From positions 1 to 53,727 of the forward strand of contig NZ_BJWY01000037.1 of the NCBI RefSeq assembly GCF_007990715.1: a DNA stretch of 53,727 bases, given 5' to 3'. Shown here piece by piece: positions 8,221 through 16,162 of the stretch. Source of the stretch: Nocardia seriolae NBRC 15557. Lineage in GTDB: Bacteria; Actinomycetota; Actinomycetes; Mycobacteriales; Mycobacteriaceae. Numbering within the stretch: the stretch's first letter is position 1; the number at the start of each line of letters is the position of its first letter. The notes beneath the pieces were generated by a model. The model saw nothing but the letters and a program-made list of their open reading frames with translations, was not told the origin of the DNA and ran no database searches. Both the position numbers and the translations under genes were made by a program.

Positions 8221-10751
8221 TGTCTGCCTCCCCGATGCGCAAGGTCGCCTTGCGCAATCTCGCCGCGCACAAGGTGCGATTGGTGCTGACCGTGCTGTCG
8301 GTGGTGCTGGGCACCGCCTTCATCTCCGGGTCGTTCATCTTCACCGATACCTTGCAGAGCACCTTCGACGGCATCTTCGCCTCCCAGGCCAAGGGCGTGG
8401 ATGTGCGGGTGGCGCCCAAGGAGCCGCAGTCGCTCGGGGTGCCGAACGATGTGGTGGACAAGATCTCCCGCATGGACGGCGTGAAGACCGTCGCGCCCAG
8501 CGTGAACGGTCCGGTCGTGCTGCTGAAGGACGGGCATGCCGTGCAGACCGGTGGCGCGCCGACCATCGGGCAGTCGTATCTGCCGCCGGGGAAGGCGGTG
8601 GCCGAGCCGGACAAGTACATCGCGGGCACGCCGCCGACGCAGCCGGGTGAGATCGCCATCAACAAGGGCGGTGCGGATCGGGCCGGGCTGAAGGTCGGCG
8701 ATAACACCAAGGTGCTGGTGCCGTCCAAGGGCAATATCGATGTCACCGTGTCCGGTATCTACGACCTCGACGCCTCCAATACCGGCGGCTTCATCGCGCT
8801 CCAGTTCGACGACACCCAGGCGCGGCAGTTGTTCACCGACGGACTGCATGTCGCCTATGTCGACATTGCCGCGAATCCCGGTGTGCAGGCCGATGATCTG
8901 CGCGATCAGATCAAGAAGGCGTTGCCCGACGGCTACAAGGTGCAGGACGCCGAGCAGGTGCGCGACGACTTCAAGCAGCAGCTCGGCAATGCGCTGAAGT
9001 TCATCAACTACTTCCTGCTGGCCTTCGGATCGATCGCTTTGATCGTGGGCACGTTCATCATCTACAACACCTTCTCGATGCTGGTGGCGCAGCGGCTGCG
9101 TGAGCTGGCGCTGTTGCGGGCGGTGGGGGCCAGTCGCGGGCAGATCTCGCGGTCGGTGGTCGGTGAGTCGCTGATCGTCGGATTGATCGGCAGCGCACTG
9201 GGTCTGGCGGCCGGTGTCGGGCGGGCGTTCGGGCTGTCCGGGCTGCTGAACGCGTTCAAGCTGGGGCTGCCGACCGGGACCATGGCGCTGGAGCCGCGCA
9301 CGGTGCTGGTCGCCATCGGCGTCGGGACCATTGTGACGGTGCTCAGCGCGTACGCACCGGCGCGGCGGGCGGCCAAGGTGCCGCCGGTGGAAGCCATGCG
9401 CTCGGAAGCCAATTCGTCGGGTGAGTCGCTGCGGGTGCGCACCATTATCGGTGCGGTGCTTGCAGTGGCCGGTGTGGTGCTGGTGGTGCTCGGGGCGCGC
9501 GGCACCGGTGGCACCGCGGCCTCGGTGGTCGGAATCGGCGCTGCCGCATTGATTCTCGCGGTGCTGTTCGCTTCACCGGCGCTGTCGCGGCCGGTGGTGG
9601 GCGGGCTCGCCGTGCTGGTGCGGCCGTTCGGTCCGGTCGGAAAGATGGCGCGCAACAACGCGATTCGCAATCCGCGCCGGACGGCGGCCACGGCCTTCGC
9701 GCTGACGCTGGGTTTGATGCTGGTGTCGGCCATCGGCATGCTGGGCGCTTCGGCCAAGGCGAGTGTCAGCGATCTGGTCGACAAGGGTGTGAAGGCCGAT
9801 TACATCCTGGCGGGCCCGCCCGGCGGGATCATCGGTGTGCCCCTGGCTGCCACCGACACCATCGAGCAGGTGCCGCAGGTCAAGGATGTGGTGGCGTTTC
9901 ACGGTGTGGCGCTCAAGGTCGACGGCAAGCAGGTCATCGGCACCGCGCCCGAGGGGCCGATGAGCAAGGTGCTCAACTACACCATGCGCCAGGGCACCGA
10001 CCAGCTCGGCGACGACGACATCATGGTCTCGGAAACCTATGCCTCCGACTATGATTGGAAGCTCGGCGACAGTGTCGAGGTCACCAGCCTGGACTTCAAG
10101 AAGTACAAGGTCACCGTGGCGGGCATCTACAAGGACACCCAGTTGCTGCAGAACCTGGTCGTGCCGATGGCGCTGTACCAGAAGACCGTTCCGGTCAGCT
10201 ATCAGAGCAGCTTCATCGTCCTGGTCGCGGCCGCGCCGGGTGCCGACCTGCCCGCCATGCGCACGAATCTGGAGAAGTCCACCGAGCAGTACGTGATCGT
10301 TCAGGTCCAGGACCGCAACGACTTCAAGGGCGCCCAGGGCCGCCAGATCGACACCCTGCTGGCCATCCTCTACGGCCTGCTGGCCCTGGCGGTGGTGATC
10401 GCCATCCTCGGCATCGTCAACACCCTGGCCCTGTCCGTCGTGGAGCGCCGCCGCGAAATCGGCATGCTCCGCGCGGTCGGAATGCAACGACCGCAGGTTC
10501 GTCGCAGCATCTACCTCGAATCCATGCTGATCGCCATCTTCGGCGCGATAGTCGGCGTCATCCTCGGCATCGGACTCGGCGTGGGCTTCCTGAAAACCCT
10601 TGCGGAACTGGGTATCGCGACCATTGCCGTGCCCTGGGGTCAGATCGTCCTGATGCTCTTCGCCTCCGGCATCGTGGGCGTCCTGGCAGCCCTGTGGCCC
10701 GCGATCCGCGCGGCCCGCACGCCCCCGCTGGCGGCCATCGTGGACGTGTAA
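8220..10751 (+). CDS. ABC transporter permease, duplicated FtsX/MacB-like domains
   Basis: 843 residues. An N-terminal membrane helix follows the motif MRKVALRNLAAHKVRL and is followed by a large extracytoplasmic MacB-type domain. Then comes an FtsX block of three helices (about 265-390, LALLRAVGASRGQI), a second pair of helices near 410-460, another NAIRNPRRTAATAFAL entry helix and outer domain, and a C-terminal FtsX block (EIGMLRAVGMQRPQVRRS). This layout is the usual actinobacterial long permease of the LolE/MacB class and pairs with the preceding ATPase. A perfect 18-bp hairpin just past the stop probably ends the transcript. Confidence 0.92.
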   Translation: MSASPMRKVALRNLAAHKVRLVLTVLSVVLGTAFISGSFIFTDTLQSTFDGIFASQAKGVDVRVAPKEPQSLGVPNDVVDKISRMDGVKTVAPSVNGPVVLLKDGHAVQTGGAPTIGQSYLPPGKAVAEPDKYIAGTPPTQPGEIAINKGGADRAGLKVGDNTKVLVPSKGNIDVTVSGIYDLDASNTGGFIALQFDDTQARQLFTDGLHVAYVDIAANPGVQADDLRDQIKKALPDGYKVQDAEQVRDDFKQQLGNALKFINYFLLAFGSIALIVGTFIIYNTFSMLVAQRLRELALLRAVGASRGQISRSVVGESLIVGLIGSALGLAAGVGRAFGLSGLLNAFKLGLPTGTMALEPRTVLVAIGVGTIVTVLSAYAPARRAAKVPPVEAMRSEANSSGESLRVRTIIGAVLAVAGVVLVVLGARGTGGTAASVVGIGAAALILAVLFASPALSRPVVGGLAVLVRPFGPVGKMARNNAIRNPRRTAATAFALTLGLMLVSAIGMLGASAKASVSDLVDKGVKADYILAGPPGGIIGVPLAATDTIEQVPQVKDVVAFHGVALKVDGKQVIGTAPEGPMSKVLNYTMRQGTDQLGDDDIMVSETYASDYDWKLGDSVEVTSLDFKKYKVTVAGIYKDTQLLQNLVVPMALYQKTVPVSYQSSFIVLVAAAPGADLPAMRTNLEKSTEQYVIVQVQDRNDFKGAQGRQIDTLLAILYGLLALAVVIAILGIVNTLALSVVERRREIGMLRAVGMQRPQVRRSIYLESMLIAIFGAIVGVILGIGLGVGFLKTLAELGIATIAVPWGQIVLMLFASGIVGVLAALWPAIRAARTPPLAAIVDV

Positions 10752-10758
10752 GTCCTTG

Positions 10759-10798
10759 TCGCACTGGGGGATGTCCTGGGGGACATCCCCCAGTGCGA
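10759..10798 (+). terminator. Long perfect hairpin after the permease gene
   Basis: TCGCACTGGGGGATGTCC and its exact reverse complement form an 18-bp stem with a TGGG loop, starting 7 nt after the permease stop. No U tract follows on either strand, so it is either a non-canonical terminator or an RNA-stabilising 3' hairpin. Confidence 0.65.
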
Positions 10799-10851
10799 TT
10801 CCGGGCCCGCGCCCGATGCCTCGAACCGGCTCGCGAATTTAGCGTTTGATC

Positions 10852-12021
10852 ATGACTTCGACGCTGCGCACGCATCTCGCCCTGGCGCTCGGCATCGCCA
10901 CCCTGCTCACCGCCGCGGCCTGCAACCTCGACGACGAGCCGTCCGCTCCCTCCGCCGCCGAGCAACTACGCCAGGACACCGAGGCCATCCACGCCCTCGG
11001 TATCAGCGGCGTCCAGGCCCGCGTAATCCTGCCCGACGGCCGGGAATTGGTCGCCACCAGCGGCACCGCCGACCTGACCACCGGCGGCCCCGTCTCCTCC
11101 GACGGCTACTTCCGCATGGCCAGCACCTCCAAAACCCTTGTCGCCGTCGTCATCCTCCAACTGGCAGCCGAAGGCAAGCTTTCCCTCGACGACACCGTCG
11201 CCCACCGGATCCCGAACCTGGTGCAGGGCAACGGAAACGACGGCACCCGCATCACCCTCCGCCAACTCCTTCAGCACACCAGCGGAATCCACGACGACCT
11301 CCCCGGCTACACCACCCCGGACGAGTACTACCAACAGCGCTACAACACCTACACCCCCGAACAACTCGTAGCCCGAGCCATGACGCACGCCCCCGACTTC
11401 CCACCCGGCGAGGGCTGGGGTTACTCCAACACCGCCTACATCCTCCTCGGCATGATCATCGAACGAGTCACCGGCAACCCCGCCCATCGGGAGATCGAAG
11501 ACCGCATCCTCCACCCCCTCTCGCTCGACCAAACCCATTGGCTCGGAACCTCACCCACCCTCCCCACCCCCCACGCCCGCGCCTACCAACTCTTCACCCC
11601 CGAAACCCGCACCGACGTAACCGACCAAATCCCCCTCGCCCCCGAAACCCTCTCCTGGGTCACCACCACCCGCGACGAAAACACCTTCTTCCGCGCCCTC
11701 CTCTCCGGCCGCCTCCTCCCGCCCTCCCAACTGACCGAGATGAAGCAAACAACCCCCGTAACCGGTGACCTCCAACAGTTCTGGTCCAATGGCCGCTACG
11801 GCCTGGGCCTAGCCGAACGCCCCCTCGCCTGCGGCGGCACCTACTGGAGCCACGAAGGCGGCGACGCCGGCTACATCACCCTCAACGGCGTAACCCCCGA
11901 CGCCACCCGAAGCGCCGTCGTCTCCATGTCCGAAGCCCTCGGCGACACCCCCACCCACATCCTCACCCAAGAATCCACCGCCTCCACCCTGATAGACCAC
12001 GCCCTCTGCGGACTAGAGTGA
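10852..12021 (+). CDS. Lipoprotein serine hydrolase (class C beta-lactamase / DD-peptidase fold)
   Basis: 389 residues counted from the ATG at 10852; a TTG two codons upstream is an alternative. The N-terminal helix ends in a lipobox (LLTAAAC, Cys24), so the enzyme should be anchored on the outer face of the membrane. Active-site elements: SxxK at 91-94 (STSK), YSN at 191-193, and a C-terminal SHEGGDAGY block in the place of the HxG/KTG strand. Such enzymes include D-alanyl-D-alanine carboxypeptidases, esterases and penicillin-recognising proteins. Whether it acts on peptidoglycan, antibiotics or esters cannot be told from sequence. Codon use is extremely C-ending from 11.3 to 12.0 kb. Confidence 0.87.
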   Translation: MTSTLRTHLALALGIATLLTAAACNLDDEPSAPSAAEQLRQDTEAIHALGISGVQARVILPDGRELVATSGTADLTTGGPVSSDGYFRMASTSKTLVAVVILQLAAEGKLSLDDTVAHRIPNLVQGNGNDGTRITLRQLLQHTSGIHDDLPGYTTPDEYYQQRYNTYTPEQLVARAMTHAPDFPPGEGWGYSNTAYILLGMIIERVTGNPAHREIEDRILHPLSLDQTHWLGTSPTLPTPHARAYQLFTPETRTDVTDQIPLAPETLSWVTTTRDENTFFRALLSGRLLPPSQLTEMKQTTPVTGDLQQFWSNGRYGLGLAERPLACGGTYWSHEGGDAGYITLNGVTPDATRSAVVSMSEALGDTPTHILTQESTASTLIDHALCGLE

Positions 12022-12099
12022 GATCAACTCGGGAGGGGTGGATCGACTGCGCCGCTTTACTTCTCGATGCGTCGGCGAAAGTTGATCGGAGGAACGGGA

Positions 12100-12600
12100 A
12101 TGAGGCTGAGCCGCATCATCGGGGCGGTTGCCGGGGCTGTTGTGGTGGGGTTGTCCGTCCCCGCGGTATCGGAGGCCTATCCCAATCTCTATGAGGGCCT
12201 GGAGATCGGCGGGTGCGGGTCGTACGACGCGGTGGGCAAGGTCGGGGCACCGGTCGCGTGCGATTCGGTGGCCGCCCAATACCGGCTGATCGAGCAGTAT
12301 CAGCTGACCGCGGACACCCAGGATCAGCGGTGCGGACCACACGCCACCCTCCGCTACCACCACCGAACCGACGAGGGATTCCGCCTCGCGCTGTATTGCT
12401 TCACCTACAACATGACCATCGGCAGCTGCTGGGACCTGACAAATGTGAACGACCCACATCGCCTCGACTGCGCAGCGGGATCACCCGCCAGCGAGCGCAT
12501 CACCGACATGATCGACGGCGTCACCACCGAAAACCCCTGTCCAAAAAAAGCGATCGTCTACCCAAGACTCGACATGACAGTATGCGTCGCCCCCAACTGA
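12100..12600 (+). CDS. Secreted LppU-like cysteine-rich protein
   Basis: 166 residues with a signal peptide (about 1-27, cleavage after VSEA) and no lipobox cysteine. The mature part has about eight cysteines in two similar halves: GGCGSYDAVG then PVACDS..AQYRLIE, and GSCWDL then RLDCAAG, ending NPCPKK and TVCVAPN. This pattern resembles the LppU/SCO3897 family of actinobacterial secreted proteins of unknown role; that assignment is from memory of the family, not a search. The ATG at 12100 has a good GGAGGA ribosome site; an earlier in-frame ATG at 12067 lacks one. Confidence 0.7.
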   Translation: MRLSRIIGAVAGAVVVGLSVPAVSEAYPNLYEGLEIGGCGSYDAVGKVGAPVACDSVAAQYRLIEQYQLTADTQDQRCGPHATLRYHHRTDEGFRLALYCFTYNMTIGSCWDLTNVNDPHRLDCAAGSPASERITDMIDGVTTENPCPKKAIVYPRLDMTVCVAPN

Positions 12601-12748
12601 TCCAGGTCCATCCGAGAGCACTCGGGAGTTGATACAGCGCGAACGCAGTCCGCCCGAGCCGAGCCGATCTGAAGCCAGCTGAACGTCCACGACTGCCGAT
12701 GACCGCTCACCGGGTGCAGCCGATTGCGCGGCGATCCAGGGTGTGCTG

Positions 12749-12976
12749 ATGGCCGAGTGGATCAGTGTGTACTGCCGCGAGCAGATCCTGCTGGATGTCG
12801 ATGAGATCCGTCGGTGGATCGAGATGTCGGCTGCGGATTCCACATCCATGGGCGCGGTGCTCGGCGAGATAGTCGCGCTGGAGCTCGCCGCAGCAGGCGA
12901 CGGCCTCGTCTGGTTCTTCGGTAAGGATTGGGTGTCACCCGAGGACCGCGCTGCAACCGTATGGACCAGCAGCTAA
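12749..12976 (+). CDS. Small hypothetical protein
   Basis: 75 codons from an ATG at 12749 (GTG at 12743 is the alternative). The product starts MAEWISVYCREQ and is acidic with an amphipathic, protein-like composition (VLGEIVALELAAAG). No family is recognised, and it may be a remnant of a longer gene. Kept because it is the only reasonable frame between 12.6 and 13.3 kb; it has no strong ribosome site. Confidence 0.35.
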   Translation: MAEWISVYCREQILLDVDEIRRWIEMSAADSTSMGAVLGEIVALELAAAGDGLVWFFGKDWVSPEDRAATVWTSS

Positions 12977-13355
12977 CACCGGCAACCTAATTCGTCTGCC
13001 CAACCGCACTGATCCGCGCAGGTCACGCCGATCGCCCCGCCTGCACGGCACACCGGAAGTCCAAATCCCCCCACCGACCTATCGTCGGCAACGCACAGAC
13101 CTGCCGAATGCCGAGTGGCACAAAAGTCGCGACGAAATCAGACGAAAGCCCCAGCATTGTGCCACTCGGTGATGAGGGGAAGGTTGTTGCTGGTGATTGT
13201 GGGCGCGGAGCGGCACTCGGCGCGACGGATGGTGGGCCGAGGGCAACCGACGCACTGGCGGGCGGGTGTGGGGTGTGCCTGAAGTTGTTGGCGGGGCTCG
13301 GGTGGTTCGAGTATGTATGAACGGCAGGCACTTTCACTTCTCTTGGGGGATATCG
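12977..13355. other. Gene-poor stretch
   Basis: No convincing coding frame on either strand. The only structure seen is a 13-bp inverted repeat at 13111-13169. GC content is a little lower here than in the neighbouring core genes. Confidence 0.5.
13111..13169. repeat. Inverted repeat with 33-nt spacer
   Basis: CCGAGTGGCACAA at 13111-13123 is repeated as its exact complement TTGTGCCACTCGG at 13157-13169. It could form a stem-loop or be the ends of a tiny degenerate element. No gene lies between the arms and no target-site duplication is obvious. Confidence 0.6.
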
Positions 13356-13472
13356 ATGATCGAAGGCGTTCTGGGCGCGGTTAACGCTGGAACCACATCG
13401 ATTTGCTGGTATCGGATAGTCGTAACCGAGGTTCGCAGTGCCACCAGCGAAAGCATCAAGGGGGAATCATGA
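13356..13472 (+). CDS. Possible 38-residue ORF coupled to the next gene
   Basis: An ATG preceded by GGGGGA at proper spacing opens a 38-codon frame starting MIEGVLGAVNAG. Its TGA overlaps the ATG of the following secreted-protein gene (ATGA), which is typical of translational coupling. No homology is recognised. It may be a leader peptide for the downstream gene or chance. Confidence 0.35.
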   Translation: MIEGVLGAVNAGTTSICWYRIVVTEVRSATSESIKGES

Positions 13473-13801
13473 AGCAGTACAGCGTATTTGGGTTGGGCGT
13501 CACTCTGATTATGGCGTCGGGACTGTTTGCTGCCCCGCCCGCACTCGCGCAGGAGTTCGCTCCAGGTGTCAACTGTGTGGCGCGCATGTGCACCAACGAA
13601 ACCGATGATCCGTATCTGGTGCTTTGGCAAGTTACCTGCCTGAAAACCTCGCCTTCTCCTGGGGAGACCACTGGCATTGCGACCACCGTCACGGACCAGT
13701 TCAGCGAGACTGTCCCAGCGCACGCGACGTTGTCGGTTGACACGGATTGCAAACAGGGTGTGACGCTGTCGTATTTCATCACCGGAGTGCAGGTGGCGTA
13801 G
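13469..13801 (+). CDS. Small secreted protein of unknown function
   Basis: 110 residues, ATG after AAGGGGGA. A clear Sec signal peptide (about 1-27, ending PPALAQE) should release a mature protein of about 83 residues. It carries four cysteines (NCVARMC, VTC, TDC), which could form two disulfides, and is rich in Thr and Ser. No family is recognised. It overlaps the small ORF before it by 4 nt. The neighbourhood of other small secreted proteins suggests a strain-variable surface or secreted repertoire. Confidence 0.6.
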   Translation: MKQYSVFGLGVTLIMASGLFAAPPALAQEFAPGVNCVARMCTNETDDPYLVLWQVTCLKTSPSPGETTGIATTVTDQFSETVPAHATLSVDTDCKQGVTLSYFITGVQVA

Positions 13802-13853
13802 GGCTTGGCTGCGGTGATTGATCGGCTGTTTCCGGCAGGGGATCGGTTCTTGG

Positions 13854-14148
13854 TCAGGTGAGGAGGGTTAGGCCCAGGATGATGGACCAGATCAGGCCGG
13901 GGAAGGCTGCGATGCGCTCCCAGAGGCCGAAGGTTTCGTGTCCGCCGACGCCGGTGAGGAGTAGGGCGAGTGCGGTGATTGCGGTCGCGCCCATGGTGAT
14001 TCCGAAGTTGGCCAGGATCGGGGGGGTGGCCTGTGCGTCGCATCGCCAGCGCGGTGAGGATGGTGGCGAGTTCGCCGGTGGGAATCGAGATCATCGCGCC
14101 GGTCAGGTGAAGTGCGGTTCTGGTGTGTTCGGGAAAGAGGCCGACCAT
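13854..14148 (-). pseudogene. DUF998-like membrane protein, frameshifted fragment
   Basis: The first frame reads MVGLFPEHTRTALHLTGAM and continues to ILTALAMRRTGHP. It then loses frame at a run of seven G (14020-14026). The neighbouring frame carries on with PPILANFGITMG, ALALLLTGVGG and FGLWERIAAFPGLIW to a TGA at 13856. Removing one G joins the two into a continuous stretch with four hydrophobic segments and the LFPEHT motif typical of DUF998 proteins. Those are usually about 200 residues, so the N-terminal half is also missing or unrecognisable. Either a real decayed gene or a homopolymer sequencing error on top of a truncation. Confidence 0.6.
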
Positions 14149-14235
14149 CGTCGGCCCGATTCTGAGATTCCCCGCGATTTACCGTACAAGGGATGTGCTC
14201 TGTGCGGCAGTGGTCGGGACCGGGCCCGGCCGGCA

Positions 14236-14475
14236 TCACGGCGACGGTCTGTGAGATCTGCGGTGGATGGCGGGGGTGCTCGAGGGGCGGGGGCGGGTTG
14301 TCGCTGAGCGGCTTTCGCGTTCCAGGCGCGCCGTGATTGTGGCTACTGTGCACCGGGACTGCGGGAAAGTGTTGCTGTGGGCGGGTTTTGGGAGGGTGGG
14401 GAGGTGGTGGAGTAGCCAGGCGCAGAGGGCTGCGGTGGCTGCGCCGGTGAGGAAGGGGAGGAGGAGGGCGGTCAT
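14236..14475 (-). CDS. Small membrane-anchored hypothetical protein
   Basis: 79 residues starting MTALLLPFLTGAATAALCAW, giving one N-terminal membrane helix, followed by a Ser/Arg/Thr-rich basic tail. Its ATG overlaps the stop of the DUF4254 gene (ATGA), which supports translation as a coupled pair. No family is recognised. Since the upstream gene is frameshifted here, coupling may be lost. Confidence 0.4.
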   Translation of the reverse strand: MTALLLPFLTGAATAALCAWLLHHLPTLPKPAHSNTFPQSRCTVATITARLERESRSATTRPRPSSTPAIHRRSHRPSP

Positions 14476-14928
14476 GGGGTGCTCCGGGGTGGCTCGGGGT
14501 GGGCGGGCAGGCGGCGGCGGCCCGAGGAGACTTCGAAGGCGAGGTCGGTGTATCCGATTGTGAGTTCGGCCAGGCGGTGCCAGGCGGTGCCAGGCGGTTT
14601 GGAGTTCGAGGTCGGTGAACTCTGGGCGCAGGGCGGCGTGGGCGGCTACGGAGAGTTCGGCGAGGCGGTCGACGACTGTGCCGATGGTTTCGGTGTGGAG
14701 GAAGGCCGCGGCGGCGGGGTCGGGGGTTGCGCCCGCGATCCAACGGTCGATTTCGTGCACCAATCGTGCTCGGCAGCAGTCGATTTCGGCGGTGTAGCCG
14801 GAATCCGCGGTTGATCGCGCCTCGTGCAGGCTGGCCAGTTCGTAGGCGGCCAACAGGATTGGGTGGGGCTCGTGGATGGCCCCGGAGCAAGCTTCGAGAA
14901 TTAGGTCCTTCGACGGCAACAGCGTCAT
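14472..14928 (-). pseudogene. DUF4254 protein gene broken by a 10-bp tandem duplication
   Basis: Starts MTLLPSKDLILEACSGA and continues with HPILLAAYELASLHEAR, ARLVHEIDRWIAG and LHTETIGTVVDRLAEL, which matches the actinobacterial DUF4254 family of unknown function (about 150 residues). At 14569-14598 the 10-mer GCCAGGCGGT occurs three times in a row. Deleting one copy restores the expected end TAWHRLAELTIGYTDLAF, SSGRRRLPAH up to a TGA at 14472. As written, the frame runs out of phase into the next gene. The start ATG at 14928 has GGAGTGG upstream and faces the XRE gene across a palindrome. Confidence 0.7.
14569..14598. repeat. Three tandem 10-bp units inside the DUF4254 gene
   Basis: GCCAGGCGGT at 14569-14578, 14579-14588 and 14589-14598. 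Because 10 is not a multiple of three, copy number sets the reading frame of the surrounding gene; two copies would give an intact protein, three do not. This is the configuration of a slipped-strand phase-variable tract or of a recent duplication. Confidence 0.85.
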
Positions 14929-14989
14929 GGTGACCACTCCGGAATGAGGACTATGCCAACGGCTGAGGAGTTCAGTTTTCCTCGAGTTG

Positions 14990-15001
14990 TGCAATATTGC
15001 A
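14990..15001. promoter_or_regulatory. Palindromic operator candidate between DUF4254 and XRE genes
   Basis: TGCAATATTGCA is a perfect 12-bp palindrome, 56 nt before the XRE start and 61 nt before the DUF4254 start, and a further TTGCAAT half-site lies at 15008-15014. A -10-like TAGAAT follows at 15016-15021. The AT-rich palindrome stands out against the high-GC surroundings and is a plausible binding site for the adjacent XRE regulator. Confidence 0.5.
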
Positions 15002-15056
15002 AGGGATTTGCAATGTAGAATCATGCTGCTGGGCGCAACGCGGTGGAGGGTGTGAG

Positions 15057-15902
15057 ATGGCGGGGAAAACAGGACCGACCCTTCGGTCACAATGGCTCGG
15101 GCAGCAGCTCCGCCGCTATCGGGACGAAGCTGGCATGACCTTGAAGGAAGCTGCGGCGTACCTGAAGCGGGACTCCTCGACGGTCAGCAGATTCGAGGCC
15201 GGGCTGTATCCGCCGCGCGAGGACGATGTGCGGGAGCTGTTGACGCTCTACGGCGTAGCAGACGGACGTGTGCGTGAGGCGCTTCAGAAGTTGAGCCTCG
15301 AAGTGTGGCGAAAGGGTTGGTGGGAGGGTTATGCCCAGGACATCGACCCTTCGATCGTGGATTACGCGTGGCTCGAGGCGCGGGCCGCGGAGATCAAGTC
15401 CTTCAACGTGGTTGTGGTGCCCGGTCTCCTGCAGACACCGGCCTATGCCGAGGCTGTGATCCGCGCCGTTGACCCGGACTCCGATGACGCGCAGGTCGAT
15501 CGCTGGCTCGAGGTCAGGATGATTCGCCAGCAGGTGCTCACTCGACCGAGGCCCGTTCGCCTTACTGTCATCCTGGATCAATCGATCCTGCGCCGTCAGA
15601 TCGGCGGAGCCGAGGTTCACGCCGAACAGCTTGCGCACCTTGCGAATATGGCTGACCGGTCGAATGTCACGGTCCGTCTACTACCCGAGGCGATCGGCGC
15701 GCACGCGGCTCCCGACGGATCCTTCAAGATCTTCGACCTGCCCGATCCGTATCCGACGCTGGCCTGTGTCGAAACGCCAGCGGGCGTCATCTACGTGGAA
15801 GCAGATGGAATCCAACGATTCACAGCGGCCTTCGATCGCCTCCGCGAGGTTGCCCTGAGCCCGGACGATTCCGCCGCTGTCCTGCGCGAGCAGCGCCGTT
15901 GA
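15057..15902 (+). CDS. XRE-family transcriptional regulator with DUF5753 domain
   Basis: 281 residues. The helix-turn-helix occupies about residues 15-70 (LGQQLRRYRDEAGMTLKEAA, RDSSTVSRFEAG). The rest is the DUF5753 ligand/sensor-like domain, with YAWLEARAAEIKSFN, VVPGLLQTPAYAEAVI and the closing FDRLREVALSP. Members are abundant in Streptomyces and Nocardia and usually sit beside a DUF397 protein, as here (gap 31 bp). In Streptomyces such pairs affect development and antibiotic production, possibly like toxin-antitoxin sets. The ATG at 15057 has GGAGGG upstream. A palindrome and TAGAAT box precede it, so autoregulation is likely. Confidence 0.9.
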   Translation: MAGKTGPTLRSQWLGQQLRRYRDEAGMTLKEAAAYLKRDSSTVSRFEAGLYPPREDDVRELLTLYGVADGRVREALQKLSLEVWRKGWWEGYAQDIDPSIVDYAWLEARAAEIKSFNVVVVPGLLQTPAYAEAVIRAVDPDSDDAQVDRWLEVRMIRQQVLTRPRPVRLTVILDQSILRRQIGGAEVHAEQLAHLANMADRSNVTVRLLPEAIGAHAAPDGSFKIFDLPDPYPTLACVETPAGVIYVEADGIQRFTAAFDRLREVALSPDDSAAVLREQRR

Positions 15903-15933
15903 GATTGAAACGCACGTGCTTATGCTGGGTGTC

Positions 15934-16161
15934 ATGAAGTACGAGTCTGAATGGCGGAAGAGCAGTCGCAGCGGAGACGGCGGTGGCGGCAACTGTGTCG
16001 AGGTTCTGCTCGCTGACGAGGCCGTGCTGATTCGCGACAGCAAGTATTTGCGGGATTCTGCGAACGATCCTGCCGCGCAGCCGATCATCGGGGTCTCCGG
16101 GGTGGAGTGGGATGTGTTTTTGGCTGGGGTTCGGGCGGGGGTGTTCGATTCCGGCCTGTGA
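15934..16161 (+). CDS. DUF397 domain-containing protein
   Basis: 75 residues with the hallmark WRKSSRSGDGGGGNCVEV, VLIRDSK and a C-terminal VEWDVFLAGVRAG. DUF397 proteins are small partners of the XRE/DUF5753 regulators and are thought to antagonise or be controlled by them. Start chosen at the ATG four codons before W; GTG (15916) and ATG (15922) upstream are alternatives. The stop lies 2 bp from the converging kinase pseudogene. Confidence 0.88.
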   Translation: MKYESEWRKSSRSGDGGGGNCVEVLLADEAVLIRDSKYLRDSANDPAAQPIIGVSGVEWDVFLAGVRAGVFDSGL

Positions 16162-16162
16162 A

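Noticed and set aside
13108..13320. Possible 70-codon gene on the plus strand
   Set aside because: No ribosome site, no homology, and it runs through the inverted repeat.
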